Assembly: GCF_008764245.1 (NCBI RefSeq)
Contig: NZ_VTQV01000012.1
Location: 1-64,000 of the forward strand
Length of the DNA stretch: 64,000 bases
Origin: Bacillus subtilis
GTDB taxonomy: Bacteria > Bacillota > Bacilli > Bacillales > Bacillaceae_C
Reading direction: 5' to 3'
The translations under genes and the position numbers were made by a program. Below, piece by piece: positions 25,351 to 34,151 of the stretch. How positions within the stretch are numbered: position 1 is the stretch's first letter; each line of letters begins with the position of its first letter. The notes beneath the pieces were generated by a model. That model searched no databases. It saw nothing but the letters and a program-made list of their open reading frames with translations, and was not told where the DNA came from.

Positions 25351-26541
25351 TTAATGGACCATTTTCTTCGTTCTGATTAAAAGATAAATATATAAAAAGA
25401 TGGATAACATAACTGAGCCAGCAGAAGTGATGTAGATGACGTTATAACCATAGAGAAAAGCTAATTGACCAAATGTCATGGCCCCTAATCCGACACCTAG
25501 ATCAAAGAAGGAAAAGAAAGTGGCATTAGCCATTCCCTTACGATTATCGGGAGATGCATCGACGGCCCATGCCTGTAAGGCTGGTTGAACACTACCAAAG
25601 CCAAGTCCATATAGCCCTGCTGCAATTAGCATAACTGTAATGTTCGGAAGCCAAGACAAGAGAATCATAGCAATAAAAACTAAAATAGTTCCAGGTAGAA
25701 AAACATAGAGATGCCCTTTTTTGTCATAAATTTTTCCGGCAAATGTTCGAGATAACATTAGGAATAATGCGTAAACTAGAAAATACATTTCAATACCTGC
25801 AATATTTTTCTCGGCCGCATATAATGGTAGAAATGAAGCAATCCCGCCAAATGTGACAGTGATAAAAAATAATAATAGAGACGGTTTAATCGCCGACTTT
25901 TCAAATATGTCAAACTTAGGGACTGCTGCCTTATTTGGTGATTCTTCTACCTTCTTATAGTGAATTTGTGAAGAAAGCAATAGTGCTGCTAATCCTAAGC
26001 TACCACAGATTAAGAATAGTGAAGAAAAAGAGATTTTCCCGACAAGAGTTAGACCAAGAGAAGGACCGAAAGCGAGTGCCAGATTACCTGACAAGCCAAA
26101 ATACCCCATTCCCTCTCCCCTGCGCGTTGGGGGGATTAAATCTGTCGCAATCGTTCCACTTGCTGTAGTAGAGAAACCCCACCCTACTCCTTGAACAATC
26201 CGCATGATGAGCAATAATGCGATACTAGCAATGAAAGCATAGGATCCAACAGATAGAACAAATACACATAATCCAAGCATGTAAACGAAACGCCGACCTT
26301 TAGATTCCAAAGCATGACCAGCATATGGTCGGAATAAAAGTGCAGAAAAAGTAAAGATCCCGACAATGATCCCAATCATTTGATCACTGCCCCCTAATTC
26401 TTTAACAAAGATTGGCAGAGTAGGCAATGTCATCTGAAACCCAAGAAAAACGAAAAAATTGGCGATGCAAATTAAAACAAAATCTCTCGTCCAAATTTTT
26501 TCTCTAGTATTAGCCCCTTGAATTTTCCCTTGTGAATCCAT
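25351..26541 (-). CDS. MFS transporter, YwoG-like
   Basis: 396 residues with 12 predicted membrane segments. The opening WTRDFVLICIANFFVFLGFQMTLPTLP and the MFS signature between helices 2 and 3 (RPYAGHALESKGRRFVY) match the YwoG-type drug:H+ antiporter subgroup. Motif C-like GFGPSLG appears as LAFGPSLGLTLVG in helix 5, which points to an exporter. The central loop is short. The substrate is unknown. It stands alone; the ribosome site AGGAGAG lies 8 bases before the ATG. Confidence 0.8.
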   Translation of the reverse strand: MDSQGKIQGANTREKIWTRDFVLICIANFFVFLGFQMTLPTLPIFVKELGGSDQMIGIIVGIFTFSALLFRPYAGHALESKGRRFVYMLGLCVFVLSVGSYAFIASIALLLIMRIVQGVGWGFSTTASGTIATDLIPPTRRGEGMGYFGLSGNLALAFGPSLGLTLVGKISFSSLFLICGSLGLAALLLSSQIHYKKVEESPNKAAVPKFDIFEKSAIKPSLLLFFITVTFGGIASFLPLYAAEKNIAGIEMYFLVYALFLMLSRTFAGKIYDKKGHLYVFLPGTILVFIAMILLSWLPNITVMLIAAGLYGLGFGSVQPALQAWAVDASPDNRKGMANATFFSFFDLGVGLGAMTFGQLAFLYGYNVIYITSAGSVMLSIFLYIYLLIRTKKMVH

Positions 26542-26740
26542 TTCAATTTCTCTCCTAACTCAAACAAAAATGTATTTTAAGAATAGCCCACATTCTAATG
26601 TAGCAAAGTAATGACTTTAAAAGAAAACTACAAAATGCATCAAATAGACACTTTCAAGTAAATATTTAGTTTCACGAAACAACTTATACAATGTAGCATA
26701 ATCTACTGCTGCATGTCTAGACATACAGCGCCTGAGTTTA

Positions 26741-26775
26741 TAAAAGAAAAGAATGTCTTCTAATCTCAGACATCC
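26741..26775 (-). terminator. Terminator of the RDD gene
   Basis: On the minus strand GGATGTCT pairs with AGACATTC (one G-U) around a 9-base loop, followed by TTTTCTTTT. It lies 17 bases past the stop codon at 26792. The rest of 26542-26740 shows no gene. Confidence 0.75.
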
Positions 26776-26791
26776 TTTCCGCTCAGAAAAA

Positions 26792-27592
26792 CTATATTTC
26801 ATATTCCCATTCGTCTTTTAAATGCAGGTAAACGATTAGGAGCATATTTTCCAATTCTTGACTATCTTTATGTTCCCATTCTAATCCTAATTTAGGAAAG
26901 ATGATTTGTGCTACTTGATCTGTCAATTCTATACGATCCTTTACATCTAATTGTTTAAAGCGATTCGCATACGTTCGGATTAAATTCCAATCCTGCATGT
27001 CAATGGATTTTAAATTCCAAGTATCTAAGGACAGACTTTCTTTTGTTAGACCTCTATCATGAATTTCTCTTTCAATGCTCGATTGCTTCTTTTTAGATGG
27101 AGCATTTTCATCATAAACCACAATCGTTCCCGCTAACAAATCCCCTAATCGTTTCTTTTTCGGATGGAAGAAAATCATTAACAGCCCAACTAAATAATAA
27201 GGTAACGAATCAATGATTAACAATAGATTACGAATGAAACTCGCTAGAAAGGTAATGCTTTGGCCATTTTCTTGAATGACTCTAATTCCCATGATCTTCT
27301 TTCCGATTGTTTTACCACCCCAAAAGAATTCAAGGATCACAAAATAACCGTAGTTGAGGAGAAACAATCCAATTATCATGAAGACAAATAGATAAGATAT
27401 CGCGTCTTCCATAAATGGAATTTCTGAAACGGCAAATACTAAAAGAAAGCTCACGAGTAAAATGATCACCATAGCAATCGATAAAATCACGTTATCAATA
27501 ATGAAAGCAACCGTTCTAGAACCTAATCCTGCTAGCTGAAATTGCAGGGAAATATATTCGGGAGTCTTCACTCCTACTTTTTCTTTATCCAA
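26792..27592 (-). CDS. RDD-family membrane protein
   Basis: 266 residues. The RDD domain (about residues 12-155) opens with LAGLGSRTVAFIIDN, where the family's Arg and Asp are visible, and contains three or four membrane segments plus FFWGGKTIGKKIMGIRVI and KRLGDLLAGTIVVY. The last 110 residues are soluble (YANRFKQLDVKDRIELTDQVAQIIFPKLGL). It is divergent from the SpoIIM-like gene, and this pairing beside a MoxR/DUF58 operon is common in Bacilli. Some RDD proteins have been linked to ion exchange; I do not assign one here. Confidence 0.85.
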   Translation of the reverse strand: MDKEKVGVKTPEYISLQFQLAGLGSRTVAFIIDNVILSIAMVIILLVSFLLVFAVSEIPFMEDAISYLFVFMIIGLFLLNYGYFVILEFFWGGKTIGKKIMGIRVIQENGQSITFLASFIRNLLLIIDSLPYYLVGLLMIFFHPKKKRLGDLLAGTIVVYDENAPSKKKQSSIEREIHDRGLTKESLSLDTWNLKSIDMQDWNLIRTYANRFKQLDVKDRIELTDQVAQIIFPKLGLEWEHKDSQELENMLLIVYLHLKDEWEYEI

Positions 27593-27703
27593 TGGTATCC
27601 CCCCAAAGACTTATTTTTGTTAAAGTGTTTCTATTTATCTAAAACATTATTATAATTATAAGCATTGATTCGATTTACTAAGGAATTGGCAGGTGAAAAA
27701 ATA

Positions 27704-28684
27704 ATGAATATCAAACAGTTTACTCAGCAACATCGTGAAGACTGGAAACAACTTGAGGATTTATCCAGAATGATTGGCAAAAGAAAAAGAAATGTGACAG
27801 CAAAATCAATGAAGCAATTTTACCGATTATATCAAAAAGCTTCACAGAATCTCTCCTATAGTCAAACAAATTTTCCTAATGAAAAGTTAACAGGCTATCT
27901 GAATGAGTTAGTCTCTAGAGCCCATAATGTATTATATAAAGATCAAACGACAAGTATGGGGCAGTTTCGCCACTTTTTCACAACTACTTTTATAGGCCTA
28001 TTATTAGAACAATGGAAAGCGATACTCGTAGCCATGGGTTTATTCGTATTAGGGATGCTAGGAAGCTTTTTCACCGTTATATCTGATCCGCTTCATCTTT
28101 ATACAATTCTGCCTAATGATATCGCACAATCGGTTGACCCTACCCAATTAGGGAGCAATGACGGAATGGTTGATTCACCGACCATGTCAGCTGCCATTAT
28201 GACAAATAATATTCAAGTGGCTTTTCTCGCTTTTGCAGGTGGGATTACTTTAGGTATATTAACAGTCTATGTAATGGTCTATAACGGTATTATTGTTGGC
28301 GCACTTGCGGGTCTTTTTTGGGCACATGGAAAGTCCTACGATTTCTGGGCCTATATTGTTCCCCATGGCATGATCGAATTAACCGCCATTTTCATTGCTG
28401 GAGGAGCCGGTTTATTAATGGGCTATAAGCTTTTTGTACCAGGCCAATTTTCTAGAGGCTTTCAATTAAAAAAGCAAGCAATTCGCTCTATACAATTAAT
28501 CATTGGGACGATTCCTTTATTTATTATCGCCGGAGTGATAGAGGGATTTATCACCCCAGCTGCGATTTCTTTGGAAGCCAAGTATTTTGTCGCTTTCCTC
28601 ACGATCATTGGCTTAATTCTATATGTTGTGATCGGCAAACAATTATTAAATCGCCGCCATGCTATAAAAGGTGTCGATTCATAA
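27704..28684 (+). CDS. Stage II sporulation protein M family (DUF95) membrane protein
   Basis: 326 residues. After a basic N-terminal helical region come five or six membrane segments, with the DUF95 signature MTNNIQVAFLAFAGGITLGILTVYVMVYNGIIVG and IVPHGMIELTAIFIAGGAGLLMGY. Only the fold is shared with SpoIIM. This longer type sits beside MoxR/DUF58 genes and is not the sporulation protein itself. The chosen ATG (27704) has AGGTGA 8 bases upstream; a TTG 39 bases earlier has none. Its 3' end overlaps the convergent DUF58 gene by 23 bases. Confidence 0.85.
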   Translation: MNIKQFTQQHREDWKQLEDLSRMIGKRKRNVTAKSMKQFYRLYQKASQNLSYSQTNFPNEKLTGYLNELVSRAHNVLYKDQTTSMGQFRHFFTTTFIGLLLEQWKAILVAMGLFVLGMLGSFFTVISDPLHLYTILPNDIAQSVDPTQLGSNDGMVDSPTMSAAIMTNNIQVAFLAFAGGITLGILTVYVMVYNGIIVGALAGLFWAHGKSYDFWAYIVPHGMIELTAIFIAGGAGLLMGYKLFVPGQFSRGFQLKKQAIRSIQLIIGTIPLFIIAGVIEGFITPAAISLEAKYFVAFLTIIGLILYVVIGKQLLNRRHAIKGVDS

Positions 28685-30020
28685 TATCGATATAGTGGGA
28701 AACGGCCGCTGTTGCTAGGTATTCCCCTTGGGCCTCCATCATTTGGAGGCCTTGACTTTCCCATTTGTTTTTTTCCCTTTGAATAAAAAGAATTTCCTGT
28801 TGCGCAATACTTTTTTCCATTGCCAAATCGGCGTAAGTTGGCTGCATTCTCGCCTTTTCTACTAATTGTTGATCTTCTATTCCGATCATAAAAAATAAAT
28901 GGCGTCTGCGGAGTCGCTTTAGATACATTAAAGCTGATTCTTCATGTAAAAACGTGCGAATATCGCTAAATAATAGAATGAGACTACGTTTTTTCTGCAT
29001 CGTATCTAAGAAAGAGAACACGGTTCCGTAGTTCGATTCAAAAGCATCGACATGCAGATCGTAAATGGCATGAAGGATTGTTTGGAGATGGTCCATTCCT
29101 TTTGCTGGTGGGATGTATTTTTTTACACTCTTTGAAAACGCAAGGACAGAAACATAATCGCCCTTTTTTAAAGCGGCCGCTGCTACAGTTAAAGATGCTT
29201 CCAGTGTTTTTTCCAGCTTATTCCCCGTTTCCAACTCAGCTCCCATAATCCTGCCACAATCAAGCAAAATCGTAATATATTTCCCATGTTCTGGCTCATA
29301 TTCATTTGTCATCAACTCATTAAGTTTAGCTGTTTGTCGCCAATTGATTTTCCGTGGATCATCGCCTACAACGTAATTTCGGATCTGTGCAAAATCCCCC
29401 ATCCCACTTTGGTACTTTCTAATTTTTTCGCCATCGTATAATAAAAACTTTTGTGCATCTTCTAAAAAAGCTCTTGTCTCGGTTAAATCAGGTATCACTT
29501 TTATATTCTTTTCTAAATCGACGAGCATTTGCTTTTCCCATAACCCCCAGGTACTCCGATAGCGGAAATATAAATGTTTCAGCTCATATTTTCCTCTCAC
29601 ACTTGCTTTCGTTTCGTATGCAACCTGGCTAACACTTCCCCTTTCAACCTTTCCTCGTACAGGGAAAGGACGTTGAAAGGATAAGGGTAAGCCGTCAACA
29701 AAGGAGTATGTAAAAGCATAATTCGAGCTGTTCTTTATTTCAATCATCATCTCGTATGGTAATCCTCGCTCTAATTCTTCTTGGATGATACGCTGAAATT
29801 GAATTTGCTTCCGTTTAGGTGTAAAAAAGAGATCGATAAAACTAAATAAAAGGATAAGTGTATTGATCCCAAAGACAAATGTCCAAGAAATCCCCCAAAA
29901 ACTAAATAATAATAACACAACACTTAATATTCCATAGACAAAAAGTAATCGTTTCGATGGTAAAATCCCTTTATCTTGGAACAGGAACCGACCCCACCAG
30001 CTCTTGGATGACTTGATCAA
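28662..30020 (-). CDS. DUF58 domain protein (MoxR-associated)
   Basis: 452 residues. Two membrane segments near the N-terminus (LLFVYGILSVVLLLFSFWGISWTFVFGINTLILLFSFI) precede a beta-rich region and the DUF58 core, whose hallmark is GDDPRKINWRQTAKLNELM (about residues 213-231). A von Willebrand A-like fold follows (TILLDCGRIMG, SLILLFSDIRTF). DUF58 proteins are thought to be targets of MoxR ATPases. The TTG start has GGAGGGA 7 bases upstream and overlaps moxR by 50 bases, implying translational coupling. Confidence 0.85.
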   Translation of the reverse strand: MIKSSKSWWGRFLFQDKGILPSKRLLFVYGILSVVLLLFSFWGISWTFVFGINTLILLFSFIDLFFTPKRKQIQFQRIIQEELERGLPYEMMIEIKNSSNYAFTYSFVDGLPLSFQRPFPVRGKVERGSVSQVAYETKASVRGKYELKHLYFRYRSTWGLWEKQMLVDLEKNIKVIPDLTETRAFLEDAQKFLLYDGEKIRKYQSGMGDFAQIRNYVVGDDPRKINWRQTAKLNELMTNEYEPEHGKYITILLDCGRIMGAELETGNKLEKTLEASLTVAAAALKKGDYVSVLAFSKSVKKYIPPAKGMDHLQTILHAIYDLHVDAFESNYGTVFSFLDTMQKKRSLILLFSDIRTFLHEESALMYLKRLRRRHLFFMIGIEDQQLVEKARMQPTYADLAMEKSIAQQEILFIQREKNKWESQGLQMMEAQGEYLATAAVSHYIDIMNRHLL

Positions 30021-30900
30021 TGGACGCTCCCTCCAATTCTATCTGTGGAGATAACTGTACTCGATGCCGTAAAGATGGCTTTGCTACCATTTTTACATCA
30101 TCGGGAGTAACATAATCCCTACCCTCCAAATAAGCCCATGCCTTGCTTGCTTTTCCTATGGAAATAGCCGCTCTCGTACTTGCTCCAAAACGAATGGATT
30201 CAACCTCTCTTGTTTTGCGGACGATTTTCATAATATAATCAAGCACACCGTCTCCCAATGTAACCTGTTCAATTTCTTTTCTAATCTCCAAAAAGGAATC
30301 TAGTTGCATGACGGCGTCCACTGCTGTTTTTAATGGTGTAGGTTCAATCATTTGTTGAAGGACAGCTTTTTCTTCCTCAAAGGAAGGGAACTCAATATAA
30401 AGCTTAAATAAGAAACGATCTTGTTGGGCTTCAGGTAAAGGATAGGTTCCTTCAAATTCAATTGGATTCTGTGTCGCCACCACGAAAAACACCTCTGGCA
30501 ATGAATACGTTTCTCCTTGAATGGTTACTTGCTTTTCCTCCATCGCTTCTAATAAAGCGGCTTGTGTTTTCGCCGGTGTTCGATTGATCTCATCTGCAAG
30601 GAGAATATTGGTAAAAATGGGACCACGGATTGTCTCAAATTGCCCTTCTTGCATATTGTAAATACTGCTTCCTGTTATATCACTTGGCAATAAGTCTGGT
30701 GTAAATTGAATTCGATTAAAACGACCATTTAGCAGTTCCGCTAATGTTCGAACTGTTTTCGTTTTTCCTGTTCCTGGAACACCTTCCAAAAGTACGTGGC
30801 CATCTGTAAGTATGGCAGATAGTAATAGTCGTAAATTGGTTGTTTGCCCTAATATTTTTTCTTCGTATTTTTCTAGTAAGGATGCTAATTCTGGTTTCAT
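29971..30900 (-). CDS. MoxR-family AAA+ ATPase
   Basis: 309 residues. Walker A is EGVPGTGKTKTV (about residue 40). Walker B is ILLADEINRTPAKTQAALLEAM, followed by the MoxR signature QVTIQGETYSLPEVFFVVATQNPIEFEGTYPLPEAQQDRFL (split here for description). Sensor 2 lies in the C-terminal lid (RFGASTRAAISIGKASKAWA). MoxR proteins act as chaperone-like ATPases on vWA partners. It overlaps the DUF4350 gene by ATGA and the DUF58 gene by 50 bases, so all are one unit. Confidence 0.92.
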   Translation of the reverse strand: MKPELASLLEKYEEKILGQTTNLRLLLSAILTDGHVLLEGVPGTGKTKTVRTLAELLNGRFNRIQFTPDLLPSDITGSSIYNMQEGQFETIRGPIFTNILLADEINRTPAKTQAALLEAMEEKQVTIQGETYSLPEVFFVVATQNPIEFEGTYPLPEAQQDRFLFKLYIEFPSFEEEKAVLQQMIEPTPLKTAVDAVMQLDSFLEIRKEIEQVTLGDGVLDYIMKIVRKTREVESIRFGASTRAAISIGKASKAWAYLEGRDYVTPDDVKMVAKPSLRHRVQLSPQIELEGASIDQVIQELVGSVPVPR

Positions 30901-32036
30901 CCTTTCTCCACCTCTTTCCTTAAGCGATCAATATTCTTTGACCAATATACATATTCTTGCTTACTCATATCCTTTTTTGTTAATGCGTTTGTTAATTTTT
31001 TTATAAACGTTGCGAGATCTGTATCAGGTATGTTTATATCCCTACGTAACAGGTCATCTAAAATATCTGGCCAATCTTTTGTAGAAGAAATTCCCCAACG
31101 TTCTTTCATTAATGTTCTGACATACTCCGCCTGTGTGTGCAAACTGTCGTGGTATAATTTCCCTTTTAAATACCAAGATGAAAGTGCTTTGAGTCTTTCA
31201 TCACTAAAACGAACAGATTCTTCTCTCGGAATGAAGATAGGGCCAAATCTTTTACCTGTATTCCATAACCATAATAAAGTAAGGAATGCAGCTTGAATCA
31301 TGAACAAAATAAACCATTTAGGATAGGTATTTACAGTTGTGAGTGGAGATTGGCTTCCATGTAAATACTCATCAAATAATATTTCGCTCGGCGCAATATC
31401 ATTTAACAATGAAGTGATGATCGGAACATGGTCAGCAGTCAGTATTTCTTTGTTAGCCAGCCATTTCGGTGAATTCACGACATACAGTTGTCCATTGCCA
31501 TAGGAGCGCTTTAGGCCTAATGGTCCTTCTTCATCGTGAAGGAGAATTTGATCACCCTCTTTGGTTATTAGTCGCAAAGGGCTAGTAAGGAGTGCCTGAA
31601 GCTCCCGACCGTTTTGATCCACAACGGTTTCGACCTCATCTAATTTGTTCACACTTGTTGGCTCAGTCGTAAGTCCAAAAAAATCATCAGGAGTCTCCGA
31701 GATTAATAGAATTGTATTCCCTGCTTCCATATAGGCTTGATATTCTTGCATCTCCTTACTATCCGGCATAATAAATGGTTCAATGATGATGAGTAATTGA
31801 TTGTGATCTGTCATTGGTAGTTGTTCTGAAGAATAATGAAATCTTTTGACCGAATCAAACTCTTGATCTAAATATGTATAAAATGCCTTCACTCCAGTTG
31901 GAGAAGGTGACTGGGAAACGAAGTTAGGATATTCTTTTTGATTAGGTGTATAAAAGAGGTAGCTTAGGATGATAAAAATAATGAGCAAAACAGTCATCCA
32001 TATCCATATTCGTTTATGACTGGATTGTGGCTGCAA
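30897..32036 (-). CDS. DUF4350 domain membrane protein
   Basis: 379 residues. It has an N-terminal membrane helix (IWMTVLLIIFIILSYLFY, about residues 11-28), then an extracytoplasmic DUF4350 region (SPSPTGVKAFYTYLDQ, LLIIIEPFIMPDSKEMQEYQAYMEAGNTILLIS), a second membrane helix near 253-272 (WFILFMIQAAFLTLLWLW) and a cytoplasmic helical tail. Such proteins occur almost only with MoxR/DUF58/DUF4129 partners, and the function is unknown. It sits 21 bases after the DUF4129 gene. Confidence 0.85.
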   Translation of the reverse strand: MQPQSSHKRIWIWMTVLLIIFIILSYLFYTPNQKEYPNFVSQSPSPTGVKAFYTYLDQEFDSVKRFHYSSEQLPMTDHNQLLIIIEPFIMPDSKEMQEYQAYMEAGNTILLISETPDDFFGLTTEPTSVNKLDEVETVVDQNGRELQALLTSPLRLITKEGDQILLHDEEGPLGLKRSYGNGQLYVVNSPKWLANKEILTADHVPIITSLLNDIAPSEILFDEYLHGSQSPLTTVNTYPKWFILFMIQAAFLTLLWLWNTGKRFGPIFIPREESVRFSDERLKALSSWYLKGKLYHDSLHTQAEYVRTLMKERWGISSTKDWPDILDDLLRRDINIPDTDLATFIKKLTNALTKKDMSKQEYVYWSKNIDRLRKEVEKG

Positions 32037-32057
32037 TTCGTATTTTCCCCCTTTCTC

Positions 32058-32699
32058 TTATCCTTCTGAAGCGTGATGTTTTTCTTCTAATCCTGCTATG
32101 ATGTCTTTCTTATAATTTTCGTATTCTGCTGCTTCGATTTGCTGTTCACCATACGTCACTTTATCGAAGAAACGAGCTAAAGTGTAAAACTTTTGCGCCC
32201 ATGCTGGATGAGTCCTTTTTAATTCTGCATAATATTCCCAATTGGTTTTCCACACTTTTGCTTCAAGCCAACCACATTGATTAAAATATAGGAGTAGAGC
32301 CAGGAATAGATGGCGTGTAGCCTTCGTATATTCCTTCATTTCTTCTAGTCTTTTTACTTCAGCTATGTGACTTTGATAAGACCATTCCATTTCAGACAAT
32401 TTCTGTAATGGTGGTTGATTTCTAAACTTTGTTTTTCTTACACCATAACGGATGATCAATATTACAGCTAATGCTAGTAGTAGAATGACGATCACAATAA
32501 GAACTATAAGCAATATGCTCGCTGATGTGTCCACCATTTTCATAGAAGGGAACAGCTTTTCAAGCTGTTCCATCAACCAGTGTTTTGCCTTAGACCACCA
32601 AATTTGCAATGTATTTTGCGTTTCTTTGTTGTACACTTGATATTCTTTGGTATTCAATATTTTTTCTAGATCTTGTCTCGCTTTATCTGGATCCAACAT
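32058..32699 (-). CDS. DUF4129 domain membrane protein
   Basis: 213 residues. One membrane helix (ILLIVLIVIVILLLALAVILII, about residues 62-83) separates an outer N-terminal part (TLQIWWSKAKHWLMEQLEKLFP) from the cytoplasmic DUF4129 domain, which is typified by RHLFLALLLYFNQCGWLE and YKK near the C-terminus. It lies between the 300-residue membrane protein gene and DUF4350 in the same operon. This family often neighbours transglutaminase or MoxR systems; no transglutaminase is present here. Confidence 0.8.
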   Translation of the reverse strand: MLDPDKARQDLEKILNTKEYQVYNKETQNTLQIWWSKAKHWLMEQLEKLFPSMKMVDTSASILLIVLIVIVILLLALAVILIIRYGVRKTKFRNQPPLQKLSEMEWSYQSHIAEVKRLEEMKEYTKATRHLFLALLLYFNQCGWLEAKVWKTNWEYYAELKRTHPAWAQKFYTLARFFDKVTYGEQQIEAAEYENYKKDIIAGLEEKHHASEG

Positions 32700-32728
32700 A
32701 TTTCCATCACCTAACCTATTCAGGTCCG

Positions 32729-33631
32729 TTATGGACGAACATTATATTCACTAATTAAATCTTTTAAATCTTCTGCTTCAAATCGCAATTTTAAATCATA
32801 ATACATAACAGAATATCCAACAGCAAAAATCATACTTGTAAATAAAGTGACAACCCCGGAAACTAAAGTAACAAACACACTATTCCCAAGTAATATCATT
32901 AATGAAAATTCAACTGAATAAATAATACTGGAAATAATAAGGAAAAAAACTAGATACAATCCCAATAGTACCCATGCGCGACTTTTTGTCATTTTCCAAG
33001 ATTTGGAGAAACCTAGAGGTTCTTCCCCAAGAATGACGGGACCAAAATAAAAACTCCATCTTGTCAAGAAATAGCCTACCCCAATCATCGTTCCCAGCAC
33101 CATTAGAATGGCAAGAATTACACCTATGACAGGATGAATGAGTCCACCAATTACTCCGACGATGCCAATGAAAAACATCGGAACAAAGAAAGATCCAAAA
33201 GAAATCAACCCAAACAAGAAACTGCTTGCTAGTAAATAGCCGTAGCGTGGGAAAACCTCCTTCATCACTTGCCCCAATGTGAATGTTTCGTTTTTGCGGA
33301 TATGATTGATCATCAACATAATCGATCCTAATGCAAGTGGGTATAAAAATATACCTAGGAAACTGACAAGACTAATACCAAGATCAGCTATGACATTAGC
33401 AGGAGTATCCTCAAAACTCATAATGGTTTGTTCGAACCAAAACTCCCCTTCTCCACTCCCTTTAAAAAAGGCAGCACCAGACAACAATTTAATAAAGGCT
33501 TGCACTAAAAAAATAGGTCCCATAAAGATTAAGAAAACGGTGAAAAATGGTGCAAAGTTATTTTTTCCTAAACTAAATGAATGATCTAAAATCCTTCCAA
33601 ATCCCTTTGGGCTGTTAAATTTTGTATCCAA
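32729..33631 (-). CDS. Polytopic membrane protein heading the MoxR operon
   Basis: 300 residues with about six membrane segments in a repeated arrangement, beginning GRILDHSFSLGKNNFAPFFTVFLIFMGPIFLVQAF. The short FGRILDHSF opening and W-rich SRAWVLLGLYLVFFLII segment resemble membrane domains of the glycerophosphodiester phosphodiesterase (GDPDase_memb/DUF7847-like) group, but no catalytic domain is attached. It is the first gene of the five-gene unit, 29 bases before the DUF4129 gene. The function is unknown. Confidence 0.65.
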   Translation of the reverse strand: MDTKFNSPKGFGRILDHSFSLGKNNFAPFFTVFLIFMGPIFLVQAFIKLLSGAAFFKGSGEGEFWFEQTIMSFEDTPANVIADLGISLVSFLGIFLYPLALGSIMLMINHIRKNETFTLGQVMKEVFPRYGYLLASSFLFGLISFGSFFVPMFFIGIVGVIGGLIHPVIGVILAILMVLGTMIGVGYFLTRWSFYFGPVILGEEPLGFSKSWKMTKSRAWVLLGLYLVFFLIISSIIYSVEFSLMILLGNSVFVTLVSGVVTLFTSMIFAVGYSVMYYDLKLRFEAEDLKDLISEYNVRP

Positions 33632-33832
33632 TGAATATCCTCCCCGTTACACGAAATGAAATAATCATAAGGCCTATTTTATCATTAATCGCAGATAAGA
33701 AGGGAATCGTTTCTCATTTTAGGATAAAATTCCTGTTTAGGCATTTTTAGTTCCATATATTTGCAGTTATCTAGGACTAACCTCATTTGAATGATTTATT
33801 ATATGACGTATGCTTAGTAAATATGGTGATAA

Positions 33833-33864
33833 AAAAAGATGTTGCTGGTGTAATAACCAACAAC
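33833..33864 (-). terminator. Terminator downstream of murB
   Basis: On the minus strand GTTGTTGGT pairs with ACCAGCAAC (one mismatch), followed by ATC and seven Ts. It is the first good terminator after the murB stop codon, although about 290 bases away, beyond the repeat elements. Confidence 0.7.
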
Positions 33865-33877
33865 AGTCTTCAGTTGG

Positions 33878-33931
33878 CCTGCAGGACGCAGGTGATAAAG
33901 GCGTGGCGATTGTTACCGCGAATTTAGCCTT
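33878..33931 (-). ncRNA. Bacillaceae-1-like two-hairpin motif, copy A (degenerate second loop)
   Basis: Hairpin 1 is CCTGC-AGGAC-GCAGG (33878-33892; the loop reads GTCCT on the minus strand). After TGATA, hairpin 2 has an outer stem AAGGC/GCCTT, asymmetric internal loops GTG and GAATTTA, and a short inner stem GCG/CGC whose loop lacks the AGGAC sequence. The architecture matches copies at 44541, 44697 and 50452. It directly abuts the GTTCAAAAAG-bounded element at 33941. Confidence 0.65.
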
Positions 33932-33940
33932 ATAGAGGAT

Positions 33941-34085
33941 GTTCAAAAAGTCCGGTAAAAATGACACTGCGAATTTCTTCGTTGGCTTGCTTCTCCGCTG
34001 CTCATGTATCTAAATGCATACATTCCGCTGCTCGAAGGCTTCGCCGCCTCGAACTTCTTGGTCCTTTTTATCCTCCTTTTTGAAC
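33941..34085. repeat. Short interspersed element with GTTCAAAAAG terminal inverted repeats, copy A
   Basis: 145 bp bounded by GTTCAAAAAGTCCGGTAAAA and, inverted, TTTTTATCCTCCTTTTTGAAC. The left 60 bp are nearly identical to the element at 44460 (CACTGCGAATTTCTTCGTTGGCTTG). The right 45 bp also match. No open frame crosses it. It looks like a non-autonomous, MITE-like repeat; no transposase with these ends is in the window. Confidence 0.75.
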
Positions 34086-34151
34086 ACGCACTTATATAAT
34101 AAATTCTTCGTAATCCTTCTCAATGCTGGGTTATGTTCTACTTAAAAATAA

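Noticed and set aside
26617-26802. Minus-strand 61-codon frame between the RDD and MFS genes
   Set aside because: It overlaps the RDD gene end and its terminator, has no ribosome site and no protein-like features.
28731-28751. GGCCTCC/GGAGGCC hairpin as terminator of the SpoIIM-like gene
   Set aside because: It lies within the DUF58 coding region and is followed by TTGACTTTCCC rather than a T-run; termination is possible but not supported.
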